A stretch of DNA of 64,000 nt from Fictibacillus macauensis ZFHKF-1 (GCF_000269865.1 NZ_AKKV01000021.1:149432-213431), one strand, 5' to 3'; shown: positions 35,049 to 43,583, counted from the first letter of the stretch. Made by a program: numbers and translations. Notes: a model not told the origin generated them from the letters alone.

Positions 35049-35999
35049 ATGGGAAAGAAGGTATTATTATTTGCGGATGTAGGCATCGATGATACGATTG
35101 CCCTTATTTATGCAAGTTTAAGTAAAGAAGTAGACATTGTTGGAATTGTGGCTGACTATGGAAATGTGCCTCGGAAAATGGGGCTACGAAATATTACGTA
35201 TTTAACACGTCTGTTTCCGTTTTCTCCAGACACAAAAGTCATTCTTGGTGCGGAAAAGCCAATGACCGGAGAAAATCCCGTCTTCTATCCAGAAATCCAT
35301 GGTGAGCAAGGACTTGGTTACTTAACACCTCCAGAAGATTTATCGCCAAACGGCTATAGTGAAAATTTTTATGAAGTAGTATCCATTATTAATAAATACG
35401 CTGGAGAATTAACCATTGTAAATACCGGTCGCCTTACTTCACTCGCTAGTATGTATATTTTATTTAACGACTTAATGGATCAAGTAAATGAAGTGTATGT
35501 TATGGGAGGCGCTTTTTGGGTACCTGGAAATGTAACAGCCGTATCAGAGGCTAACTTCAATGGCGACCCGATTGCTGCAAAAATTGTCTTTCGCTACGCA
35601 AAAAACTTAACAATTATTCCCTTAAACGTCACAGAGCATGCCATCGTTACGCCACAAATGGTCGATTATATTCAATCAAAAGGAAAAGCAAAAATCATTA
35701 AACCCTTGCTAGATTTTTATTATCAATTTTACAAGAGACGCAATCCAAGTATAGTAGGAAGCCCTGTTCACGATGCATTAACACTCATTGCAGCCATTAA
35801 TAATAGCATGTTTTCATTTGGAACGTATCCTGTATATATGGACATTAATTCCGGTGTCACAAAAGGACAAAGCATTGCCGATCTACGTCCCTCTCCGTCC
35901 ATGACCAATTCAGAGCGGAGACACCGCATTGCTTTCTCATTTGACTATCCTTTGTTTTATCATGATTTTATGTCGATTATGACTGGGGAAACTGTTTAA
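35049..35999 (+). CDS. Nucleoside hydrolase family protein
   Basis: A protein of about 316 residues of the inosine-uridine nucleoside hydrolase fold. The N-terminal motif reads LLFADVGIDDTIAL, where classical enzymes have DTDPGIDD; the first Asp, which binds Ca and acts as base in characterised enzymes, is replaced. VYVMGGAFWVPGNVT, EANFNGDPIAAKIVF and SPVHDALTLIAAI (Ca-binding Asp) are retained. It may belong to a subgroup with a different substrate. ATG 35049 follows GAGGTGA by four bases; the upstream ORF part is not conserved. Confidence 0.82.
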   Translation: MGKKVLLFADVGIDDTIALIYASLSKEVDIVGIVADYGNVPRKMGLRNITYLTRLFPFSPDTKVILGAEKPMTGENPVFYPEIHGEQGLGYLTPPEDLSPNGYSENFYEVVSIINKYAGELTIVNTGRLTSLASMYILFNDLMDQVNEVYVMGGAFWVPGNVTAVSEANFNGDPIAAKIVFRYAKNLTIIPLNVTEHAIVTPQMVDYIQSKGKAKIIKPLLDFYYQFYKRRNPSIVGSPVHDALTLIAAINNSMFSFGTYPVYMDINSGVTKGQSIADLRPSPSMTNSERRHRIAFSFDYPLFYHDFMSIMTGETV

Positions 36000-36170
36000 A
36001 TTTCTAAGACGAGGCTGAGACATAAACGCCACTAACACATAAAAAATGGCTTCATCATCGATTTCGGTGATTAAGCTATTTTTTCATGTCGCTCGTTCGT
36101 TTGTTTTTAGATTGTCTTACGTATGTGATGAGCCATCGCAGCACTAAAGGATGCAAGCTCTTCTATAATC

Positions 36171-36310
36171 ACGCGTAGACCAGATAAATCGCTTCCAGCA
36201 ACGGTGTAATGGATGATCAATAGAGCAAATGAAGAGATAATCTCGTAAATGCGCTCAACAATAAGAAGAAATAGCGTAAAAGCTCTTCCATCATTGCGAG
36301 AAGAGTGAAG
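36171..36310. repeat. 140-bp direct repeat, left copy
   Basis: It begins ACGCGTAGACCAGAT and contains CCAGCAACGGTGTAAT and AGAGATAATCTCGTAAATGC. It is nearly identical to 36478-36618. Confidence 0.85.
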
Positions 36311-36477
36311 CGCGCAGACCATGTCAATTCGCGCGCAGGAGCCCTCGATTCGCGCGCAGACCATGTCCGTTCGCGCGCAGGAGCTCTCGATTCGCGCACA
36401 GACCATGTCCGTTCGCGCGCAGGAGCCCTCGATTCGCGCGCAGACCATGTCCGTTCGCGCGCAGGAGCCCTCGATTC
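36310..36477. repeat. Four 42-bp tandem repeats, GC-rich
   Basis: Four contiguous 42-bp units start at 36310, 36352, 36394 and 36436. Each contains CAGACCATGTC and CGCGCAGGAG followed by (C/T)CTCGATTC, with 1-3 differences between copies. There are no unique spacers, so it is not CRISPR. GC content is well above the neighbourhood. Because 42 is a multiple of 3, every frame shows a 14-residue repeat. Confidence 0.92.
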
Positions 36478-36618
36478 ACGCGTAGACCAGATCAATCGCC
36501 TCCAGCAACGGTGTAATACATGAAAAATAGAGCAAATGAAGAGATAATCTCGTAAATGCGCTCAACAATAAGAAGAAATAGCGTAAAAGCTCTTCAATAA
36601 TTACGAAAAGAGTGAAGC
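36478..36618. repeat. 141-bp direct repeat, right copy
   Basis: It begins ACGCGTAGACCAGATC and ends GAGTGAAGCAC. About nine in ten bases match 36171-36310. The two copies flank the 42-bp array, which points to duplication by slippage or unequal exchange. Confidence 0.85.
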
Positions 36619-36774
36619 ACACAAGAGATTCTAGTTCGCGTGCAGGAGATCGACTATAAACGCAATCCAAGTCAATTCCCCCGCATGCGCCACTAAACAG
36701 AGGAAGTATTGTGTCCCAAGTCCGTCTTTTTTTGATGTTATAGATCAGCCATTACAAAAAAACAAAAAGAAGTA

Positions 36775-36805
36775 TTGACCTTCACGTTACGTCAAGCGAT
36801 ATGCT
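36775..36805 (+). promoter_or_regulatory. MerR-type promoter with 19-bp spacer
   Basis: TTGACC (36775-36780), a 19-bp spacer and TATGCT (36800-36805). The spacer contains the dyad CTTCACGT-T-ACGTCAAG. A long spacer with a central dyad is the hallmark of MerR-family activation, here probably of its own gene. Confidence 0.8.
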
Positions 36806-36827
36806 AGGAACAGAAAGGAGGAATAAT

Positions 36828-37586
36828 GTGGAGTATACGATCCAACAGCTTAGTAAAATTGCAGGTGTAACGACACGCACGCTCCGTTACTATGATGAAA
36901 TTCAGCTCTTAAAACCATTGCGACTTAACAAGGCGGGCCATCGAATGTATGGTGAAAAAGAAGTCAATAGACTACAGCATATCTTATTTTATCGCGAACT
37001 CGAACTACCACTGCATACCATACAATTGATTCTAAGTGATTCGGATTTTCATGAGCTCAACGCATTGCAAGAGCATTACGCACAACTCTTACAAAAAAAA
37101 GAGCGCATGCAATCGCTTTTACAAACACTTGAAAAAACAATGGCTTCACACGAAGGGAGATTAATGATGTCCGCTCAAGAAAAATTTGCAGGCTTTAAAA
37201 CTGAACAATTATTAAAAAACGAAGAATTGTATGGCGAAGAATTAAAAGAACGATATGGCGAAGCTGCTGTCCTTGCTGCCAATGCAAAGTTTCAAACATT
37301 AAATCAAGAAGAGTATTCAGTTGCACAAGAGATTGAAAAAGAAATGATACATCTCTTGAAAAAAGCAATGGATAGTGGCGATGCTAAGGGGAAGCTTGCC
37401 GAGCAAGCTGCCGCTCTTCATAAAGAATGGCTTTGTTATTATTGGCCATCTTATAGTAAAAAAGCGCACGCTGGCTTAGCCCATCTATATAAAGAGGATG
37501 AACGTTTTTCTGCTTACTATAATCAAAAACAATCAGGTATGACCTCCTTCTTAGTAGATGCTATTCTTCATTACACAAAAAAATAA
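36828..37586 (+). CDS. MerR-family regulator with TipAS-like drug-binding domain (Mta-like)
   Basis: A 252-residue regulator. Residues 1-70 are the MerR HTH (YTIQQLSKIAGVTTRTLRYYDEI). A coiled coil follows to about 110, and the C-terminal half is a TipAS-like all-helical domain (FAGFKTEQLLKNEELYGEEL ... GLAHLYKEDERFSAYY). Domain order and length equal B. subtilis Mta and Streptomyces TipAL, which bind drugs or peptides and activate efflux genes. GTG 36828 follows AAAGGAGG by seven bases; the ATG at 36801 lies inside the -10. No efflux gene is adjacent, so targets beyond itself are unknown. Confidence 0.88.
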   Translation: MEYTIQQLSKIAGVTTRTLRYYDEIQLLKPLRLNKAGHRMYGEKEVNRLQHILFYRELELPLHTIQLILSDSDFHELNALQEHYAQLLQKKERMQSLLQTLEKTMASHEGRLMMSAQEKFAGFKTEQLLKNEELYGEELKERYGEAAVLAANAKFQTLNQEEYSVAQEIEKEMIHLLKKAMDSGDAKGKLAEQAAALHKEWLCYYWPSYSKKAHAGLAHLYKEDERFSAYYNQKQSGMTSFLVDAILHYTKK

Positions 37587-37591
37587 TGCAT

Positions 37592-37646
37592 AACAACTCC
37601 ATGGAATGGGCGTTACATCGCTTTCCTTATGGAGTTGTTTATTTTT
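37592..37646 (+). terminator. Intrinsic terminator after the MerR gene
   Basis: AACAACTCCAT (37592-37602) pairs with ATGGAGTTGTT (37629-37639), followed by a T-rich tail. Confidence 0.82.
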
Positions 37647-37711
37647 AGAGCCTAAAACAAACAATAAAGGGAATACATAGTGAAAGCATTACACAAAAAG
37701 GAGAACGTTGA

Positions 37712-39055
37712 ATGAAAACAAACAAGCAACCACTCTTAACACCCCCGAAAATGCTCGTTATAGGATTTGCTCTTATGATTCTACTTGGGATGTGCCTTCT
37801 AACTTTGCCAATTGCAACAGTTGATGGTTATGGACTTTCTTGGTTAAATGCGCTTTTTACTTCTACGTCCGCAACGTGTGTAACAGGGTTGATTGTCGTT
37901 GATACGGGAGATTCATTCACGCTGTTTGGACAAATTGTAATTTTAAGCTTAATTCAAGTGGGTGGACTAGGGTTTATGACCTTTGCTACGTTTGTTGCGT
38001 TTCTTTTTAAACGAAGAATTTCATTTCGAGAACGTCTTATCCTTCAAGAGGCGTTAAATACAAATGAACCTCAAGGCATTGTCAAGCTTGCTCGCACCGT
38101 TTTGCTATTCACAGTTACTTGTGAACTGATTGGAGCCCTTTTGCTTGCTTTGCGTTTTTCATTTGATATGCCGATCAAAAAAGCGCTTTACTACGGAGTA
38201 TTTCATGCTGTCTCTAATTTCAATAACGCGGGTTTTGATATTATGGGAAATTTCAAAAGCTTAACAGACTATAAAGAAGATCCCGTCGTAACGTTGACAG
38301 TTAGTTTTCTTATTATTTTAGGAGGAATTGGCTTTATTGTCGTTAATGATGTCCTCCACCATAAACGTAATTTACGTTGTATAAGCTTACATTCAAAAGT
38401 TGTGATTACGGTTACACTCATTCTTCTCGTAGCTAGTACAATTCTAATTTATATACTGGAGCTACATAATCCGAAAACGTTAGAGCCATTATCACTACAC
38501 GGAAAGTGGCTATCCTCATTTTATCAGGCGGTCACTCCGCGAACGGCGGGTTCGAACACCCTTAACATTACTGATTTAACACAACCTACCTTGTTTTTTA
38601 CGATTATTTTAATGTTTATCGGTGCTTCGCCAGGTTCAACCGGTGGAGGGATCAAAACAACAACATTTTTAACGCTCATAGGTGCAGCCTGGTCACAAAT
38701 TAAAGGAAAAGAAGATGTTGTTTTTTTTCGTCAACGTATTGTACCGACGATGATTTACAAAGCGCTAACTGTGAGTCTTAGCGCCATGCTCCTTGTCATT
38801 ACCGTGACGATGCTCTTATCTATTACAGAACATCAAGCACAATTTTTGAAGCTTCTCTTTGAAGCAGTCTCTGCCTTTGGTACAGTTGGTCTTTCGATGG
38901 GCCTCACCCCTGAACTAACACCTATAGGCAAACTACTGATTGTGATTACCATGTTTATTGGCAGGCTTGGCCCGTTAACTGTTGCTATTGCCCTTGCCAA
39001 GCGGAAGGAAAAAGAGTTTTATCGCTACCCAAAAGGAAAATATATGATCGGATAA
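37712..39055 (+). CDS. ktrB: Potassium channel subunit KtrB/KtrD
   Basis: A 447-residue Trk/Ktr membrane subunit for Na+-dependent K+ uptake. The four pore loops are visible: TSATCVTGLIVVDTG, HAVSNFNNAGFDIMG, QAVTPRTAGSNT and EAVSAFGTVGLSMGL, each with the filter Gly. FIGASPGSTGGGIKTTT is the gating loop before the D3 repeat. AAAAGGAG precedes the ATG. It lies 20 bp before the RCK subunit gene, with which it forms the channel. In B. subtilis such complexes are inhibited by c-di-AMP through KtrA/KtrC. Confidence 0.93.
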   Translation: MKTNKQPLLTPPKMLVIGFALMILLGMCLLTLPIATVDGYGLSWLNALFTSTSATCVTGLIVVDTGDSFTLFGQIVILSLIQVGGLGFMTFATFVAFLFKRRISFRERLILQEALNTNEPQGIVKLARTVLLFTVTCELIGALLLALRFSFDMPIKKALYYGVFHAVSNFNNAGFDIMGNFKSLTDYKEDPVVTLTVSFLIILGGIGFIVVNDVLHHKRNLRCISLHSKVVITVTLILLVASTILIYILELHNPKTLEPLSLHGKWLSSFYQAVTPRTAGSNTLNITDLTQPTLFFTIILMFIGASPGSTGGGIKTTTFLTLIGAAWSQIKGKEDVVFFRQRIVPTMIYKALTVSLSAMLLVITVTMLLSITEHQAQFLKLLFEAVSAFGTVGLSMGLTPELTPIGKLLIVITMFIGRLGPLTVAIALAKRKEKEFYRYPKGKYMIG

Positions 39056-39075
39056 CTATAGAAAGAAGGTAGACT

Positions 39076-39741
39076 ATGAAAAAACAATATGCTGTCATTG
39101 GACTCGGACGATTCGGATCTCACTTAGCACGTGCTTTATATGATGAAGGAAATGAAGTAATAGGTATCGATCTAAATGAAGAAAAAGTGGAAGCTTATCA
39201 AGATTCTCTTAGCCAAGCTTTCATCGCAGATAGTACAGAGGAAGCTAGTATGAAAAGCCTCGGTCTTCGTAACTTTGATGTTGTTATTGTAGCAATTGGT
39301 GATGATATGGAATCAAGCATCTTAACTGTCGTGCTCTTAAAAGAGTTGGAAGTGCCCTATGTAGTGGCAAAAGCATTAAGTAAACGTCATGGTCTCGTAT
39401 TAACGAAGGTAGGCGCTGATCAAGTTGTCTTTCCAGAACGTGATATGGGGTTACGTTTAGCCAAACGATTGATGCATCCTAATATCATCGAGCATTTGAA
39501 ACTATCGGATGATTATAGCGTAGAAGAAATTAAAATCCCAAGTTCCTTAGTAGGAACCTCCATACAACAATTAAATATTCGTAAACGCTATCGTATAAAC
39601 GTTATTGCGATCCGGCATAAGACCGATAAGATGTCTATTTCACCGCATCCTACTGACGTGCTGACAGAGGGAGATTTATTAGTGGTGATTGGAACGAATG
39701 ATGATTTAAAAAGCTTTTCAGATACGTTAGAAAATCAGTAG
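39076..39741 (+). CDS. ktrA: Potassium uptake regulatory subunit KtrA/KtrC
   Basis: A 221-residue cytosolic RCK protein that gates KtrB. AVIGLGRFGSHLARAL is the Rossmann nucleotide site (ATP/ADP), with Asp and Glu of GIDLNEEKVEAY following. The RCK_C domain (about residues 140-221, SVEEIKIPSSLVG ... GDLLVVIGTNDD) is the part that binds c-di-AMP in characterised KtrA/KtrC. The order ktrB-ktrA is unlike ktrAB of B. subtilis. Confidence 0.93.
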   Translation: MKKQYAVIGLGRFGSHLARALYDEGNEVIGIDLNEEKVEAYQDSLSQAFIADSTEEASMKSLGLRNFDVVIVAIGDDMESSILTVVLLKELEVPYVVAKALSKRHGLVLTKVGADQVVFPERDMGLRLAKRLMHPNIIEHLKLSDDYSVEEIKIPSSLVGTSIQQLNIRKRYRINVIAIRHKTDKMSISPHPTDVLTEGDLLVVIGTNDDLKSFSDTLENQ

Positions 39742-39829
39742 GCTCGTGCCTTTCCACTTTTCCCTTGTGCTGCATAACCTGTCTTATAGTCGTAACAGAT
39801 TATACTACAAGGAATGGAAGTGCACAGCT

Positions 39830-40384
39830 GTGGATACAATTGGTTCCATTAGTACAAGAAAAAGAACGAGTGAAGATCTTCAAAGAACAATATTCGAGAC
39901 GGCAAAAAAACTCGTTGGACGAGATGTTTTTTTAGGCACCATTCTCTTTAATTACCGCGGGAGACTTCTAGCAGTAAATAAAGACGGTTCACTACTAGCA
40001 ACCATATTAGCCTCTTCAGGCTCATTTAAAAGAATTCGTGTGGACCTACCTCTCGTTAATCAACTGTGCCCGCTCTCCTCAGCCTATCCACGAGCAGGAG
40101 ACTTATTTGCGCCAGAGATTGTCGGAGATCGCTGGTATAACATCGCTATGCTTACGAACACGACTCCTGATTTAGAAACAGCTCTAACTAACAAAGCACG
40201 CACATTTGAAGGAAAAGTTGCCGTTATTGAAACGGATCTATACAACTACATTGGTACACTAGCTAAAGTAACAGATGACTATCTATTTATGACGCAAATT
40301 ATTGATGTGGATCCTGCCTATTCTATGAACTTTCGTATTTCAACTAATTTAATAACAGAAGTATCGCAAGTTCCTTATTCCTAA
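39830..40384 (+). CDS. Hypothetical protein with two beta-rich halves
   Basis: I do not recognise this protein of about 184 residues. It has two similar-looking beta-rich halves: FLGTILFNYRGRLLAVNKDGSLLAT near residue 35 and FEGKVAVIETDLYNYIGTLAKVTDDYLFM near 125. The second looks like an Sm-like or other small barrel strand order. There is no signal peptide or membrane helix. GTG 39830 has GGAAG nine bases upstream; the frame could extend to ATG 39746, five bases after ktrA, but those residues look non-coding. A terminator follows directly. Confidence 0.6.
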   Translation: MDTIGSISTRKRTSEDLQRTIFETAKKLVGRDVFLGTILFNYRGRLLAVNKDGSLLATILASSGSFKRIRVDLPLVNQLCPLSSAYPRAGDLFAPEIVGDRWYNIAMLTNTTPDLETALTNKARTFEGKVAVIETDLYNYIGTLAKVTDDYLFMTQIIDVDPAYSMNFRISTNLITEVSQVPYS

Positions 40385-40395
40385 GCAAGATTTGT

Positions 40396-40427
40396 AAAAG
40401 GCTGAAATGTGATTTCAGCCTTTTTTA
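40396..40427 (+). terminator. Intrinsic terminator
   Basis: AAAAGGCTGAAAT pairs with ATTTCAGCCTTTT, T6 tail. Confidence 0.92.
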
Positions 40428-40783
40428 CGTACCTCCTGAAAGACGACAACCTGACTTTTCAATCATCTTGCTTTTAAGTCTGAAGTAAAAAGGCTACAAT
40501 GCAAGTAGTACCTCATTCTTAAACTTTGATAAGAAATGGCGAGAAACGAAACTCATACAGTTAGTTGAGCCTCTATTATTAATGAAAACGGAATGGTGTC
40601 GACTAACTATAAGTCAATACCATACATACTTTTCAAACCCTACAGTAGTCGTGCAGCTTTCAGTTAAACAATACCGCTACTAGACATTCCACCTCTAGGA
40701 TGACGAATAAATCTGGCAATCCATTCAAGTAACGGTTTATTCACTTATGCAGATTGGACCCTTGTTACAATGCTTCTTTAAGT
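40428..40783. other. Intergenic region without recognised gene
   Basis: No open frame of note and no structured RNA that I recognise. The only regular element is an inverted repeat, AGTTAGTTGA (40559-40568) with TCGACTAACT (40599-40608), nine of ten bases paired. Confidence 0.6.
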
Positions 40784-40813
40784 TACACTCATGTTCTTAC
40801 CTGCTTTATAATA
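40784..40813 (+). promoter_or_regulatory. Sigma-A promoter of pepF
   Basis: TTACAC (40784-40789), an 18-bp spacer and TATAAT (40808-40813). Confidence 0.55.
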
Positions 40814-40850
40814 CATTTAATTAAATCCAGTAATACGAAAGGATGTTACG

Positions 40851-42638
40851 ATGAAACACTATAATTCTCGAGAAGAAGTCCCTACTCATGAAAAGTGGGA
40901 CTTAACAGATATTTATTCCTCTCTTTCAGACTGGGAAAAGGACTATCAACACGTTTTAGATATGACAGAGCAATTAAAGAAATACGATGGGAATATTCAA
41001 TCTGGAGCGACCCTCTATGATTATTTAAGTCGCAGTGAAAATCTGTCAAAAACGTTTAATCTTGTTTATGTATATGCCATGTTAAGTGGTGATCTCGATA
41101 CAAGAGATCATCATGCACAGTCACTGTTAGATCGAGCAAAGCATGCTAGTGTAAAAGTAAGTGCAGCCTCTTCCTTCTTTATGCCTTTTTTACTTAGCCT
41201 GGAAGAAGAACAACTAAAAAAATATATTGAAGAAGAGTCACGTCTTGATTATTTTGCCGAAGATTTATATGATTCGTTCCGCTATAAGCCTCATGTTCTA
41301 TCAAAGGAAGAAGAACAAATTGTTTCCCGTCTTGGCGAAGCTATGTCCTCCCCAAGCAACACATTTGGTATGATAAATAATGCAGATATTATCTTTGGTG
41401 ATGTAACCGACGATGATGGAGGAAAAGTTCCGCTCACACGTGGAATGTATGCAAAACGCATTGAAGACGAGGATCGGTCTGTACGCCAAGAAGCGTATAA
41501 AGCGTATTACAAGCCGTATACAGAAATGAAAAATACGATTGCTTCTACACTAGCAGCCGCTATCAAAAATAATGTGGCTATGGCAGATATCCGTCACTAT
41601 CCTTCTGCCTTAGAAAAATCGTTATTTGCTGATAATGTATCTCTTTCTGTTTATGAAAATTTAATTGAGACAACCAAAGCGAATATAGAACCGATGCATC
41701 GATACAATCAGATTCGCAAAGAAAGATTAAACGTTGATGAACTTCGTCAATATGATTTAAGTGCACCGCTTGTTTCCGGTGTGAAGCTTGAAATTCCATA
41801 CGATGAAGCGTATGAAACGATGCTTCTAGCTCTTCGCCCATTAGGAGATGACTACCAAGAAACGCTTCGTAGCTTTAAAGACAAACGGTACATCGATGTT
41901 CGTGAAACACCTGGCAAACGTTCTGGTGCTTATAATCTTGGCGTTCATGGTGTTCATCCATTCGTCTTATTAAATCATCAAGATGACCTTGATAGTTTAT
42001 TTACGTTAGCTCATGAAATGGGACACGCCATGCATAGCTATTATTCTAATAAACATCAGCCACGTATTTCAGCTGGCTACAGTATTTTTGTTGCTGAAGT
42101 AGCCTCCACCGTAAACGAAGTATTACTGATTCATTACCTATTAGAAAAAGAAACAGATCCTACGATTAAAAAGCATTTAGTCAATCACTTTATTGATCAA
42201 TTTAAAGGTACGCTCTTTACACAAGTAATGTTTGCTGAATTTGAAAAGCGTACGCATGAGCTTGCACAAAAAGGGCAACCGCTTAATGCAGAAGTGTTCA
42301 ATTCTGTTTACGAAGAGCTTTTTCAAGAATTCCAAGGAGATACACTTGTCTTTGATCCTGAGGTAAAATTCGGATGGTCACGCATTCCTCATTTTTATCG
42401 TCCATTCTACGTCTATAAATACGCAACTGGCTATATTTCAGCCATTCATATTGCCACTCGTCTTCTTGCTGGTGATCAAGAAACACTTAAGACGTACTTA
42501 ACGTTCTTAAAAAGTGGTAGCTCAGATTATCCGATTGAACTACTAAAGAAAACCGGAGTAGACTTAACAAGTGAAGAACCGATTAAAAGCGCTATGAAAA
42601 AATTCAGTGAGCTTGTAGAAGAATTTTCAAAACTATAA
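40851..42638 (+). CDS. pepF: Oligoendopeptidase F (M3B metallopeptidase)
   Basis: A 595-residue cytosolic zinc peptidase of the M3 family that cleaves peptides of roughly 7-17 residues. The zinc site is LAHEMGHAMHSYYS (HExxH), with the third ligand Glu in FVAEVASTVNEVLL. The C-terminal FGWSRIPHFYRPFYVYKYATGY closes over the substrate. Length is normal. AAAGGATG precedes the ATG. The repeat at 42644, with its strong hairpin, starts six bases after the stop and probably ends the transcript. Confidence 0.95.
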   Translation: MKHYNSREEVPTHEKWDLTDIYSSLSDWEKDYQHVLDMTEQLKKYDGNIQSGATLYDYLSRSENLSKTFNLVYVYAMLSGDLDTRDHHAQSLLDRAKHASVKVSAASSFFMPFLLSLEEEQLKKYIEEESRLDYFAEDLYDSFRYKPHVLSKEEEQIVSRLGEAMSSPSNTFGMINNADIIFGDVTDDDGGKVPLTRGMYAKRIEDEDRSVRQEAYKAYYKPYTEMKNTIASTLAAAIKNNVAMADIRHYPSALEKSLFADNVSLSVYENLIETTKANIEPMHRYNQIRKERLNVDELRQYDLSAPLVSGVKLEIPYDEAYETMLLALRPLGDDYQETLRSFKDKRYIDVRETPGKRSGAYNLGVHGVHPFVLLNHQDDLDSLFTLAHEMGHAMHSYYSNKHQPRISAGYSIFVAEVASTVNEVLLIHYLLEKETDPTIKKHLVNHFIDQFKGTLFTQVMFAEFEKRTHELAQKGQPLNAEVFNSVYEELFQEFQGDTLVFDPEVKFGWSRIPHFYRPFYVYKYATGYISAIHIATRLLAGDQETLKTYLTFLKSGSSDYPIELLKKTGVDLTSEEPIKSAMKKFSELVEEFSKL

Positions 42639-42643
42639 CAGTT

Positions 42644-42930
42644 GAGGCCGAGTCATAAACCGCCCTAGCTCATTAAAAAATGGCTTTATCATCCGTTTTT
42701 GGTGATAAAGCCATTTTTTTATGCCACTCGTTATTTTAATTTTAGATTGTCTTACGTATGTAAGCAGCTCTTGTAAGAACCAACAATCGGAGTAGGATGC
42801 AAGCCCTTCAATGATCGCGAAAAGAGTGAAGCGCGCAGGAGCCCTCGATTCGCGCATAGATCAGGTCAGTTCGGTCATAAGAACATCCGAATGTGCCACA
42901 AAACAGAGGGAGTATTGTGTCCCAAGCCCT
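42644..42930. repeat. MITE-like interspersed repeat, short copy
   Basis: It begins GAGGCCGAGTCATAAACCGCC and ends TTGTGTCCCAAGCCC, imperfect terminal inverted repeats. The left part carries a strong hairpin (AAAATGGCTTTATCATC / GGTGATAAAGCCATTTT) with a T7 tail that would stop pepF transcription. The central part has one copy of the GC-rich unit (GCGCGCAGGAGCCCTCGATTC) that is tandemly repeated at 36310-36477. About 287 bp long; no coding capacity. Confidence 0.72.
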
Positions 42931-42999
42931 TTTTTGTTCTAACTCTTACGTATGATTCATACATTAATGGAGAAAAGATTTGTATGAAAGGAGCTTACA

Positions 43000-43464
43000 A
43001 TGCGATTATATGATTTTACGAAATACACACCATTGAATATGCAAGAAATTCTAGAGGTACTTGATACACAAGAAATATCTGTATTAGGAACAATAGGAGA
43101 CAGCCGGGTTAATCTTGCCCCGATGTACTACGTTACATCATTCTCAAATGAATGCTTAACGGTTTACATGTACAGTAAGGATAGTGGTACAAAAATAAGA
43201 AACATGTATAACAATCAGGATGTCGGCGTTGAAGTCCAAGGAGAATATAAAGATCGACGCGGACCTGTTTTTAAATCCGTTGTTGTTAATGGGAGAGCAG
43301 TCATTTCTACGGATTCACAAGAGATTGCATTTGTTGAGCAAAAGTTTATAAAAAAATACGGAGAAATCCCGGGATTGTGTGACTTTAGTAACGTCGCCAT
43401 TATTAGAATTCAAGCTCAAAAAGTCGGTGGACGGCTCTATAATCAAGTTTCTGATTGTAAATAA
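43000..43464 (+). CDS. Pyridoxamine 5'-phosphate oxidase-fold protein
   Basis: A 154-residue protein with the split-barrel flavin-binding fold: ISVLGTIGDSRVNLAPMYYVTS, then LTVYMYSKDSGTKIRNMYNN, and VVVNGRAVISTDSQE. Such small proteins often bind FMN, F420 or haem; the exact cofactor is open. AAAGGAGC precedes the ATG. It is transcribed alone and followed by a good terminator. Confidence 0.78.
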   Translation: MRLYDFTKYTPLNMQEILEVLDTQEISVLGTIGDSRVNLAPMYYVTSFSNECLTVYMYSKDSGTKIRNMYNNQDVGVEVQGEYKDRRGPVFKSVVVNGRAVISTDSQEIAFVEQKFIKKYGEIPGLCDFSNVAIIRIQAQKVGGRLYNQVSDCK

Positions 43465-43471
43465 CCTAGCG

Positions 43472-43504
43472 CGTTTACACATTATGTGTAAACGGCTTTT
43501 TTTA
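43472..43504 (+). terminator. Intrinsic terminator
   Basis: CGTTTACACA pairs with TGTGTAAACG around a TTA loop, followed by GGC and T7. Confidence 0.88.
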
Positions 43505-43583
43505 TGTTCAAAAGGTTCTTTTTTATAATTGAGTTTCCTAAAACATTTTTATTTTCATTTTACATACACTATGTTAGTATATC

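Larger units (their letters stand above)
36011..36724. repeat. MITE-like interspersed repeat, expanded copy
   Basis: It starts GAGGCTGAGACATAAA and ends TTGTGTCCCAAG, which together form imperfect terminal inverted repeats. A hairpin follows the left end (AAAATGGCTTCATCATC ... GGTGATTAAGCTATTTT). It matches the shorter copy at 42644-42930 at both ends and in ATTGTCTTACGTATGT. Inside, this copy carries two ~140-bp direct repeats around a 42-bp tandem array. Open frames here on either strand are products of the repeat and are not taken as genes. Confidence 0.72.

Noticed and set aside
36310..36477. Possible CRISPR array
   Set aside because: The 42-bp units are contiguous with no spacers between them, and no cas genes are near.
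36107..36670. Overlapping open frames on both strands with 14-residue repeats
   Set aside because: They arise from the 42-bp tandem repeat and the 140-bp repeats; they lack ribosome binding sites and occur in several frames at once.
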